DNA of 5,732 bases, taken from Pseudomonadota bacterium (GTDB taxonomy: Bacteria > Pseudomonadota > Alphaproteobacteria > Rhizobiales > Devosiaceae). Below the pieces are notes generated by a model. It was not told the DNA's origin and searched no databases. It worked only from the letters and a program-made list of their open reading frames with translations. Position numbers and translations under genes: made by a program. Positions 1 to 5,340 of this stretch are shown here, piece after piece. How positions within the stretch are numbered: the first letter of the stretch is position 1; every line of letters starts with the position of its first letter. The stretch lies in the NCBI GenBank assembly GCA_023433985.1, contig JAEYTN010000593.1, positions 1 through 5,732 on the forward strand, in the 5' to 3' direction.

Positions 1-267
1 TCACAGTTGATCGGCAAGCAGGCGGAGGCGGAAGGTCTCGACAAGATCTTCACCGAAGCCGGTTTTGAGTGGCGAGCCGCCGGCTGCTCGATGTGCCTCG
101 CCATGAACCCCGACAAGCTGAAGCCGCAGGAACGCTGCGCCTCGACCTCGAACCGCAATTTCGAGGGCCGTCAGGGCTTCAAGGGACGCACCCACCTGGT
201 GTCCCCGCAGATGGCTGCCGCGGCCGCGATCGCGGGCCACTTCGTCGACATCCGCGAGTGGCAGTGA
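1..267 (+). CDS. leuC: 3-isopropylmalate dehydratase large subunit, C-terminal fragment
   Basis: This is the last 88 codons of LeuC; the gene begins upstream of the window. With LeuD, LeuC isomerises 2-isopropylmalate to 3-isopropylmalate in cytoplasmic leucine biosynthesis, using a [4Fe-4S] cluster. The sequence shows the aconitase-family signature [13 protein letters not shown] (nt 82-120). Its two cysteines (codons at 85-87 and 94-96) correspond to the last two cluster ligands of the family. Next come the conserved stretches [15 protein letters not shown] and a C-terminus ending [10 protein letters not shown], typical of LeuC. The TGA stop (265-267) is overlapped by the GTG start of the next gene. 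The reading frame is intact up to the window edge. leuD is not seen here; in many alphaproteobacteria it lies apart from leuC. Identity is near certain. Confidence 0.96.
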   Translation, partial: SQLIGKQAEAEGLDKIFTEAGFEWRAAGCSMCLAMNPDKLKPQERCASTSNRNFEGRQGFKGRTHLVSPQMAAAAAIAGHFVDIREWQ

Positions 268-689
268 CGCCAAACCAGTGGACGGAGCGCGTTGCTCCGT
301 CCCTCGACGATTTCGAGGAGGTCGCCGCGGCCGCCTTTGCGGCGCTCCCCGAGGAGTTCCGCACCCTTGCCGGCAACGTGCCGTGCGTGGTCTCGGAGTT
401 TCCCGACGAGGAGACGATCCGGGAGATGGAACTCGAGAGCGAGTTCGACATCCTCGGGCTGTTTCGCGGCGTCGGGCTGCCGCAGGGTGGCGCCGCCGGC
501 TACACCGGCCAGCTTCCCAACCAGGTCTGGCTCTATCGCCGGCCGATCCTCGACTACTGGGCCGAGTCCGAGCACGGCGAAACGCTAGGCGAGATCATCA
601 CCCACGTACTGGTGCACGAGATCGGTCACCACTTCGGCTTTTCCGACGAAGACATGGAAGCAATCGAGGCCGCGGCAGAGCGAGAGTAG
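264..689 (+). CDS. zincin-like metallopeptidase (type III, DUF1025/PF06262-like)
   Basis: Predicted 141-aa soluble zinc metallopeptidase-like protein. The start chosen is GTG at 264, which overlaps the leuC stop as GTGA. No ATG gives a sensible N-terminus, and upstream in-frame translation is only the shadow of leuC. The coding frame reads [20 protein letters not shown] and so on, as this family usually begins. The zinc site [11 protein letters not shown] lies at residues 118-128 and fits HExxHxxGxxD: H118 and H122 bind metal, E119 is the catalytic base, and D128 is the likely third ligand. There is no signal peptide or membrane segment, so it should act in the cytoplasm. The physiological substrate of this family is unknown. 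Start-stop overlap and a weak ribosome site suggest translational coupling to leuC, though no functional link to leucine synthesis is known. Confidence 0.9.
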   Translation: MTPNQWTERVAPSLDDFEEVAAAAFAALPEEFRTLAGNVPCVVSEFPDEETIREMELESEFDILGLFRGVGLPQGGAAGYTGQLPNQVWLYRRPILDYWAESEHGETLGEIITHVLVHEIGHHFGFSDEDMEAIEAAAERE

Positions 690-773
690 GGCTCCGTCCG
701 CTTACCTTCCGGTCGCGCGCAAATCAGCGTAGATTCTTACGGTCCGCGGAGGGGCGGATGAGGGGGATCGACG

Positions 774-1196
774 ATGCATTTCAACGTGAACTGGATTGCG
801 GTGATCGCGGCGGCGGTTGCCAGCTTCGCCGTGGGCTCGGTGTGGTACATGGCGCTGAGCCGGCAGTGGCTCGCGGCGTCGGGTCGTACACGCGAGGATA
901 TCAACGCGCGCGACATGGCGCCGTTCATCATCGGCTTCATCTGCCAGCTGGTGATGGCCTATTTCATGGCGCTGGTGACACCGGCGCTGTTCGGGCCGGT
1001 GTCGGTGTGGTCGGGCCTGCTCGCCGGGGCGCACATGTGGCTGGGCTTCGTCATCACCACCATGATCCTCAACCATCGCTATCAGGGCCGTCCGTGGTCG
1101 CTGACCGCCATCGACGGCGGCTACCTGTTGCTGGCGCTGCTGGCACAGGGGATCGTCATCGGGCTCTTCGGAGGCGGGGGAGCGCCGGCGGCCTGA
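774..1196 (+). CDS. DUF1761 family membrane protein
   Basis: Predicted 140-aa integral membrane protein of the DUF1761 family; function unknown. The ATG at 774 has a strong ribosome site, AGGGGG (761-766), 7 nt upstream. Four hydrophobic helices are visible: about residues 5-26 (starting NWIAVIAAAVASFAVG, with the GSVWY turn typical of the family), 47-68, 74-97 and 108-132. A short charged loop (GRTREDINARD) lies between helices 1 and 2. The length agrees with the usual 130-150 aa. It lies 84 nt after the metallopeptidase and could have its own promoter, but I see only a weak -10-like TAGATT at 730-735. The stop codon opens a hairpin (see 1195-1220). Family assignment rests on overall pattern recall, not a search. 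Confidence 0.85.
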   Translation: MHFNVNWIAVIAAAVASFAVGSVWYMALSRQWLAASGRTREDINARDMAPFIIGFICQLVMAYFMALVTPALFGPVSVWSGLLAGAHMWLGFVITTMILNHRYQGRPWSLTAIDGGYLLLALLAQGIVIGLFGGGGAPAA

Positions 1197-1220
1197 GCTG
1201 TTCGATTGGTGGAACAGCTC
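1195..1220 (+). terminator. hairpin at the end of the DUF1761 gene (weak terminator or attenuator)
   Basis: A perfect 9-bp inverted repeat, GAGCTGTTC (1195-1203) and GAACAGCTC (1212-1220), has an 8-nt loop. Its first two bases are the last two of the TGA stop. There is no T-run after it (CAACCGAACG follows), so it is not a canonical intrinsic terminator. It may protect the 3' end of the mRNA or partly separate the DUF1761 gene from the micro-ORF that begins 40 nt later. Confidence 0.4.
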
Positions 1221-1260
1221 CAACCGAACGGCGTTTGTCAGATGAGAGGAGAGCTGGCGA

Positions 1261-1359
1261 ATGACTTTTCGAGAGAAAGCAAAGTTCATCGATTTTCCGT
1301 CGATCGCTCTGATCATCCTGGCGATCGGCCTGCCGGCCGCCATAGCACTGGCGGTGTAG
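1261..1359 (+). CDS. 32-aa single-helix membrane micro-protein
   Basis: A short open frame, not recognised as any family. ATG at 1261 follows a purine-rich ribosome site, GAGAGGAGAG (about 1243-1252), with acceptable spacing. The product begins MTFREKAKFIDFPSIA and ends LPAAIALAV. Residues 1-11 carry positive charges (R4, K6, K8), and residues 13-32 are almost wholly hydrophobic. It would therefore be a single-pass membrane protein with the short charged end probably in the cytoplasm. The TAG stop is at 1357-1359. It lies 64 nt after the DUF1761 gene in the same direction and may share its transcript. Codons are GC-rich, as in neighbouring genes, with less bias in the first eight. Small single-helix proteins of this kind often modulate a membrane partner, but no role can be assigned. 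It could be a chance ORF. Confidence 0.5.
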   Translation: MTFREKAKFIDFPSIALIILAIGLPAAIALAV

Positions 1360-1360
1360 T

Positions 1361-1393
1361 CCGGTTGCAACCGGCCTGAAACTCGCTTAGAAG
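1361..1393 (+). promoter_or_regulatory. candidate sigma70 promoter with a palindrome over the -35
   Basis: A -35-like TTGCAA (1365-1370; 4 of 6 to TTGACA) and a -10-like TAGAAG (1388-1393; 4 of 6 to TATAAT) are 17 bp apart, predicting a start near 1400. That coincides with the 5' arm of the structured leader (from 1397), which supports the call. The -35 sits in the centre of a perfect 14-bp palindrome, CCGGTTGCAACCGG (1361-1374), which begins 2 nt after the micro-ORF stop. A repressor bound there would block this promoter. Alternatively the palindrome is just a weak hairpin after the micro-ORF; no T-run follows. Confidence 0.4.
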
Positions 1394-1396
1394 AAC

Positions 1397-1607
1397 TGTC
1401 TCGTCCGAACGACAAAGGGAGGGGCGAATGATGCTGTGCTATCGACCTCGCCCCTTCGGGACGCCCGTGCACCGTTAGGTCGCACACCCGTTCCTGAGTG
1501 GACCCGGACCGCCTTTCGGTCCCTGCCTGCCGCGAACTGACGCGGTACCCACCTTCGCTTCAATCGGGACCGGTACGGCGCATTGTTGCGCGTCCGGACA
1601 TGAGACA
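1397..1607 (+). promoter_or_regulatory. structured RNA leader that sequesters the ABC exporter start
   Basis: Several stems can be read directly. P1 is long-range: TGTCTC (1397-1402) pairs with GAGACA (1602-1607), GTCCG (1403-1407) with CGGAC (1595-1599) across an AT bulge, and ACG (1409-1411) with CGT (1591-1593) after one mismatch. That is 14 base pairs, closing about 211 nt and reaching the A of the exporter ATG. P2 pairs 1418-1427 with 1448-1457 (10 bp, one G-U, 20-nt loop). P3 pairs 1458-1463 with 1489-1494 and 1467-1473 with 1478-1485, with a GUUA loop. P4 is GGACCG/CGGTCC (1506-1511/1517-1522). P5 pairs 1528-1534 with 1541-1547. P6 is GCGCA/TGCGC (1578-1582/1587-1591); P6 and P1 both use 1591, so one pair must open. 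No T-run follows any stem, so control, if real, should act on translation rather than termination. I do not recognise a named riboswitch. An independent small RNA ending near the exporter start is the main alternative. Confidence 0.55.
1428..1478 (+). CDS. possible 16-aa leader peptide upstream of the ABC exporter
   Basis: A short open frame encodes MMLCYRPRPFGTPVHR and ends in TAG. A very strong ribosome site, AAAGGGAGGGG (1414-1424), precedes tandem ATG codons at 1428 and 1431; the core GGAGG is 5 nt from the first and 8 nt from the second, so 1431 may be the true start. The peptide is rich in Arg and Pro (RPRP, then P13 and the terminal R16). It lies inside the structured leader: its ribosome site forms the 5' arm of P2 and its stop falls in P3. 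Leader peptides ahead of ABC exporters are known, for example bmrB ahead of bmrCD in Bacillus subtilis. That it is translated or regulatory here is inference; a 16-codon frame can arise by chance. Confidence 0.4.
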   Translation: MMLCYRPRPFGTPVHR

Positions 1608-3418
1608 TGGCTCGTTTCAAAATCGACTTCCGCGCCGAGGCTTTTCGCAAGGTGCTGGGCTTCACGTTCAGCCACTGGCAGAAACAGCCCATCCGCATCG
1701 CCCTCATTACTGTCTGCGTGCTGGGCGAAATCCTCGCCGACCTGCTGACGCCGCTGTTTGCCGGCCGCCTCGTCGAGGCCGTAGCGAGCGGCGCGGCGAC
1801 AAGCGAGGTCGCGTGGAACGGTGCGGTGACGGCGTTCCTGGTCCTCGCCGGACTCGGCTTCATGGGCGTGCTGCTGCGCCAGGCCATCTTCATGCTCATC
1901 ATCCGCCTGACGCTGCGCATGATGAGCGACGTCGTCACCCACGCCTTCCGCCGGGTGCAGCGCTTTTCGTCCGACTGGCACGCCAATGCGTTCGCCGGCT
2001 CGACGGTGCGCAAGATCACGCGAGGCATGTGGGCGCTGGACCAGCTCAACGACACGATGCTGATTGCGCTGCTCCCTTCGCTGGTGATGCTGATCGGCTC
2101 GACGGTGCTGCTCGGCATCTTCTGGCCGCTGATGGGGCTGATCGTAGGGGTCGGCTCGCTGATCTACATCGCCGTGACCGTCACGCTCTCAACCGCCTGG
2201 GTGGCCCCGGCCGCAAGCCTCGCCAACATGTGGGACACGCGCATGGGCGGGGCGCTGGCTGACGCCATCTCATGCAACGCGGTAGTCAAGGGCTTCGGCG
2301 CCGAGACGCGCGAGGAAGCGCGGCTCAAGACCGTGCTCGACAAGTGGCGGAAGCGCACCGACCGGACATGGCACCGTGGCACCTTCAACGGCACCGTGCA
2401 GAACACGCTGCTGTGGGGGATGCGCATCTCGATCATCGGCGCCGGCCTCTACCTGTGGCAGGCGGGCGTCGCGGCCGCCGGCGACATCACGTTCGTCATC
2501 ACCAGCTTCCTGGTGCTGCAGGGCTATCTGCGCGATATCGGACAGCACGTACGCAACCTGCAGCGCTCGGTGAACGACATGGAAGAGCTGGTGCGGCTGG
2601 ATGATGAGCCGCTCGGCATTGACGACCGTGCCGGCGCCCGGCCGATCGCCGTCAAGGCGGGTGACATCGCCTTCGAGCATGTCGACTTCCACTATGGCGT
2701 GCACAGCCGGCCGCTCTACCAAGGCCTCGACATGACCATTCGCCCCGGCGAGCGCGTCGGTCTCGTCGGTCATTCGGGCTCGGGCAAGACCACGTTCGTG
2801 AAGTTGATCCAGCGCCTCTACGACGTGACCGGTGGCCGGGTGACGGTCGATGGGGTCGACATCCGCGATGTCGAGCAGGCCTCGCTGCGCCGGCAGATCG
2901 CCATCGTGCAGCAGGACCCGGTGCTGTTCCACCGCTCGCTGGCGGAGAACATCGCCTATGGCCGGCCCGAGGCGACGCGTGACGAGATCGTGGAGGCGGC
3001 GAAGCTCGCCAACGCCCATGACTTCATCGCCGGCCTGCCCAAGGGCTACGAGACGCTGGTGGGCGAACGCGGCATCAAGCTCAGCGGGGGCGAGCGGCAG
3101 CGCGTGGCGATTGCGCGCGCCTTCCTGTCGAACGCCCGCGTGCTGATCCTCGACGAGGCGACCTCGAGCCTCGACAGCGAGAGCGAGTTGCTGATCCAGC
3201 AGGCGATGGACCGCTTGATGGTCGGCCGCACCACGCTGGTGATCGCGCACCGGCTGTCCACCGTCCGCTCGCTCGACCGACTGCTGGTGTTCGACGGCGG
3301 CAGGATCGTCGAGGAAGGCACGCATGCCGAGCTGGTGAAGCGCCAGGGCGGCATCTACCGCCGGCTGTTCGAGCGGCAGGCCGGTGAACTGGTCAAGGGG
3401 TTGGAGGCGGCGGAGTAA
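1607..3418 (+). CDS. ABC exporter, fused permease and ATPase half-transporter
   Basis: A complete 603-aa type IV (MsbA/MdlB-like) half-transporter that should dimerise in the inner membrane and export a hydrophobic or drug-like substrate using ATP. Six helices are visible at about residues 31-53, 73-97, 150-172, 173-195, 270-289 and 293-308. The family's cytoplasmic motif NAVVKGFGAE is at about 224-233. The nucleotide-binding domain covers about 345-590: Walker A GHSGSGKTT (388-396), Q-loop Q436 in QQDPVLF, signature LSGGE (492-496), Walker B VLILDE (512-517) with catalytic E517, and H-loop H548. All catalytic residues are present. The start at 1607 has only a poor ribosome site (GGAC or GAGA just upstream), and that stretch is the 3' arm of the leader stem. 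The substrate cannot be read from sequence. The flavin oxidoreductase follows 45 nt downstream and may be co-transcribed. Confidence 0.96.
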   Translation: MARFKIDFRAEAFRKVLGFTFSHWQKQPIRIALITVCVLGEILADLLTPLFAGRLVEAVASGAATSEVAWNGAVTAFLVLAGLGFMGVLLRQAIFMLIIRLTLRMMSDVVTHAFRRVQRFSSDWHANAFAGSTVRKITRGMWALDQLNDTMLIALLPSLVMLIGSTVLLGIFWPLMGLIVGVGSLIYIAVTVTLSTAWVAPAASLANMWDTRMGGALADAISCNAVVKGFGAETREEARLKTVLDKWRKRTDRTWHRGTFNGTVQNTLLWGMRISIIGAGLYLWQAGVAAAGDITFVITSFLVLQGYLRDIGQHVRNLQRSVNDMEELVRLDDEPLGIDDRAGARPIAVKAGDIAFEHVDFHYGVHSRPLYQGLDMTIRPGERVGLVGHSGSGKTTFVKLIQRLYDVTGGRVTVDGVDIRDVEQASLRRQIAIVQQDPVLFHRSLAENIAYGRPEATRDEIVEAAKLANAHDFIAGLPKGYETLVGERGIKLSGGERQRVAIARAFLSNARVLILDEATSSLDSESELLIQQAMDRLMVGRTTLVIAHRLSTVRSLDRLLVFDGGRIVEEGTHAELVKRQGGIYRRLFERQAGELVKGLEAAE

Positions 3419-3437
3419 TCCGCCGCACTTCCCTTCC

Positions 3438-3458
3438 ATCGGCAAATGCCGATATAAG
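3438..3458 (+). promoter_or_regulatory. inverted repeat with -10-like box before the oxidoreductase
   Basis: A perfect inverted repeat, ATCGGCA (3438-3444) and TGCCGAT (3447-3453), lies between the exporter stop and the oxidoreductase ATG. It overlaps by one base TATAAG (3453-3458), a 5-of-6 match to a -10 box. That box would start transcription at about the ATG (3464), giving a leaderless mRNA, but there is no convincing -35 near 3430. The repeat could be an operator (for example for the nearby TetR) or a small RNA hairpin two bases before the AAGG ribosome site (3456-3459). Both readings are inference. Confidence 0.35.
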
Positions 3459-3463
3459 GCGGC

Positions 3464-4459
3464 ATGGCCAAACTCCCCCTCTCCATTCTCGACCTTGCTC
3501 CGGTGTCGGAAGGCACCTCCACGCCCGACGCGCTGCGCCAGATCATCCGGCTGGCGCAAGTCGGGGACGAACTGGGCTTCGCCCGCGTCTGGTATGCCGA
3601 GCATCACGGCATGCCGTCGATTGCCTCGAGTTCGCCTGAGGTGCTGATCGCGACCGCGGCCGCCAGTACGGAGCGCATCCGCGTCGGATCGGGCGGGGTA
3701 ATGCTGCCCAACCATGTGCCGCTCAGGGTGGTCGAGACCTACTGCACGCTCAACGGGCTCAACCCGGGACGCGTCGATCTCGGCATCGGCCGGGCGGGCG
3801 GCAGCGACGGGCGGACGCTCTCGGCACTGCGCTCGGTGGGCGGGGAGTATTTCGCGCAGGAGCTAGCCGAGATGCTGGCCTTCGACGAGGGCAATTTCGC
3901 GCCGGACCACCCGTTCCATCCGATCCGGGTGGCGCCCGAGAACGTGGCGCTGCCCCCGATCTGGCTGCTTGGCTCGTCAGGCGCCAGTGCGCAGGCGGCG
4001 GGGCAGCTGGGCGTCGGCTATTCCTTCGCGGCGCATTTCAGCGCCACCCCGGCAGGACCGGCCTTCGACGCCTATCGGGCCGCGTTCACCCCGACCGAGG
4101 CCTTTCCGAAGCCGCATGCGATCATCGCCGTCTCGGCGCTGGTGGCGCCGACCGACGAGGAGGCGCAGTTTCTTTCGGGCTCGCAGGAGCTGAGCTGGGC
4201 GCTGTTCCACTCGGGCGAGATCCGCAAGCTCGTGTCGCCCGAGGAAGCAGCGCAGCACGTCTATACCGAGCAGCAGAGGCGCATCATCGAGAGCCAGCGG
4301 AAGCTCTGGATCGTCGGCTCGCCCGAGACGGTGAAGCGCGAGATCGAGGCGAAGGTGGCAGAGTCGGGCGCCGACGAAGTCATGGTCGCCACCACCGCGT
4401 GGGACTACGACAGCCGCCTCAGATCGTACCGGCTGCTGGCGGAGACCTTCGGGCCCTGA
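3464..4459 (+). CDS. LLM class flavin-dependent oxidoreductase (YhbW / luciferase-like group 1)
   Basis: A complete 331-aa bacterial-luciferase-like TIM-barrel protein expected to bind FMN and oxidise an unknown small organic substrate with O2, in the cytoplasm. Visible family blocks are the N-terminal strand LPLSILDLAPVSEG (4-17), VWYAEHHGMPSIASSSPEVL (42-61) with the AEHH motif at 45-48, the strand IRVGSGGVMLPNH (72-84) and GRVDLGIGRAGGSD (102-115) lining the flavin site. The C-terminal helix region reads WIVGSPETVKREIEAKVAESG, then DEVMVAT, typical of the family. The length matches E. coli YhbW (about 335 aa). The start at 3464 follows AAGG at a rather short spacing of 4 nt. It lies 45 nt after the ABC exporter and converges with tetR. 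Family is certain; substrate is unknown. Confidence 0.95.
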   Translation: MAKLPLSILDLAPVSEGTSTPDALRQIIRLAQVGDELGFARVWYAEHHGMPSIASSSPEVLIATAAASTERIRVGSGGVMLPNHVPLRVVETYCTLNGLNPGRVDLGIGRAGGSDGRTLSALRSVGGEYFAQELAEMLAFDEGNFAPDHPFHPIRVAPENVALPPIWLLGSSGASAQAAGQLGVGYSFAAHFSATPAGPAFDAYRAAFTPTEAFPKPHAIIAVSALVAPTDEEAQFLSGSQELSWALFHSGEIRKLVSPEEAAQHVYTEQQRRIIESQRKLWIVGSPETVKREIEAKVAESGADEVMVATTAWDYDSRLRSYRLLAETFGP

Positions 4460-4470
4460 GCCCTCAGGCC
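4452..4470. terminator. shared hairpin over both convergent stop codons
   Basis: CCTGAG (4455-4460) and CTCAGG (4463-4468) form a palindrome, extended by GG (4452-4453) with CC (4469-4470) across a one-base bulge. One arm holds the TGA of the oxidoreductase (4457-4459) and the other the TGA of tetR on the minus strand (4464-4466). The hairpin could form in both transcripts and act as a compact bidirectional 3' element. There is no T-run on either strand, so efficient intrinsic termination is not expected. Confidence 0.4.
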
Positions 4471-5096
4471 GCCACGCGCACCGGCACGGCCGGCTGGAAC
4501 AGCATCTTCACGTGGTTGCGGGCCATCAGCATCTGCTCGGGCAGAACTTCGGGCTGGCCGAGCGACTTGCTCATGATGATGCCGCCGTCGATGGAGCAGC
4601 AGATCATGCGGGCGAGCTTGTCCACCTCTACCGGCTCGCGCGAGGGATAGACCGCGAGGATGTCGCGGATCATGCCCTCGAAGAAGCCGTTCCAAGCTCG
4701 GACCGTCTCGGTGACGCGAGCCCGCAGTTCGCGGTCGAACAGCCGGTCTTGATAGGTCATGGTGGCGACGAGGCAGCCGGGATGTCCGCCCGGCAGCGCT
4801 GCCATGTATTCGGCGAACAGGGTGAGGCCGATCAGCAGCCGCTGCAGCGGGTCGTCGCTCAGCTGGTTGGCGCGGCCGAAGACGTTCTCGAGCAGCCGGT
4901 CGTTCTGCTCGTTGTAGCGGGCGAGCAGGCCGCGGGCGAGTTCGTTCTTGTCCTTGAAATGGTAGAAGAAGCCGCTCTTGGTGATGTCGAGCTCGGCGAT
5001 GATTTCATCGATCGACGTGGCGCCAAATCCCTTGGCGAGCACCGCTGCTTCGGCGATGTCCAGGATGCGTTCGCGCGTCTCGTTCCCCTTACGCAT
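4464..5096 (-). CDS. TetR/AcrR family transcriptional regulator
   Basis: A complete 210-aa one-component repressor. The N-terminal DNA-binding domain begins RKGNETRERILDIAEAAVL (2-20), and the helix-turn-helix spans about 28-47: TSIDEIIAELDITKSGFFYH followed by FKDKNELA. This matches the TetR consensus, including the YHF segment. The C-terminal region (about 60-210) is helical and would bind a ligand and dimerise; C134-like residues in GGHPGCLVATMTY and the pair ICCS are visible, but the ligand is unknown. The ATG at 5096 (minus strand) follows AGGGAA in CTAGGGAATTCGCC, a good ribosome site. It converges with the oxidoreductase gene (4-nt gap) and diverges from the homocysteine methyltransferase gene. 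TetR genes commonly repress themselves and a divergent neighbour, so the 5097-5340 region is the likely operator zone. Confidence 0.95.
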   Translation of the reverse strand: MRKGNETRERILDIAEAAVLAKGFGATSIDEIIAELDITKSGFFYHFKDKNELARGLLARYNEQNDRLLENVFGRANQLSDDPLQRLLIGLTLFAEYMAALPGGHPGCLVATMTYQDRLFDRELRARVTETVRAWNGFFEGMIRDILAVYPSREPVEVDKLARMICCSIDGGIIMSKSLGQPEVLPEQMLMARNHVKMLFQPAVPVRVAA

Positions 5097-5116
5097 GGCG
5101 AATTCCCTAGTGGAGT

Positions 5117-5144
5117 ACTGTACCTGAGGTAGGGTTTTGACCCT
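5117..5144. promoter_or_regulatory. candidate TetR operator palindromes upstream of tetR
   Basis: Two adjacent palindromes lie 21-48 bp upstream of the tetR ATG. The first is TACCTGAGGTA (5121-5131), a perfect 5-1-5 palindrome, extended by AC (5117-5118) and GT (5134-5135) to an imperfect 19-bp site. The second is AGGGT (5131-5135) and ACCCT (5140-5144) with a 4-nt centre. On the minus strand TACAGT (a -10-like box, 4 of 6) sits beside them, so binding would block tetR transcription. Position and symmetry suit a TetR autoregulatory operator; the match to this protein is inferred. Confidence 0.4.
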
Positions 5145-5266
5145 GAACGTAAGATGACTGACCGCCGCGACAAGTGCAGGTTGCGGGCTAACCCGTTCGC
5201 GCAGATGCTTATTTTGGTATCACTCGGGACTGCACCATCCGCCCGCTATCAAACAGCCGATTGAAT

Positions 5267-5284
5267 CGTCACAACTACGTCACA
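5267..5284. repeat. tandem CGTCACA direct repeat with 11-nt period
   Basis: CGTCACA occurs at 5267-5273 and again at 5278-5284, separated by four bases (ACTA). A 7-bp repeat with a 4-bp spacer is the spacing seen for PhoB/OmpR-type response regulator sites, although the bases differ from the PHO box. It lies 57 bp before the homocysteine methyltransferase ATG, a position suited to an activator site. Regulatory function is inference. Confidence 0.35.
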
Positions 5285-5340
5285 CAGCGCGGGACACGCG
5301 ACCATTACGGCGCCCCGCAAGACCTGACGGAGTACACACG

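Noticed and set aside
701..735. Promoter for the DUF1761 gene (TAGATT at 730-735)
   Set aside because: The -10-like box matches 4 of 6, but no acceptable -35 lies at 16-18 bp spacing.
1397..1607. A MITE-like element with terminal inverted repeats
   Set aside because: The inverted repeats bound a 211-nt block, but no target-site duplication is visible (AGAAC on the left, TGGCT on the right), and the right arm ends inside the exporter start codon. A genome copy-number search would settle it.
1397..1607. 6S RNA or tmRNA
   Set aside because: The closing stem recalls 6S RNA, but several strong local hairpins do not fit a rod-shaped 6S. No tag frame, T-loop or CCA end supports tmRNA.
2270..3715. 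Long minus-strand open frame across the exporter and oxidoreductase genes
   Set aside because: It lies opposite two certain genes, shows no family motif, and has the Arg/His/Asp-rich composition of a GC-rich antisense shadow.
5184..5215. Intrinsic terminator CGGG-CTAA-CCCG followed by TTATTTT
   Set aside because: The stem is only 4 bp and the T-rich stretch begins about 13 nt after it. No gene on the plus strand ends just upstream.
5145..5340. SAM-II or SAH riboswitch upstream of the homocysteine methyltransferase gene
   Set aside because: Fragments such as CTATCAAACAG faintly resemble SAM-II, but the conserved core and pseudoknot pairings are not present in order.
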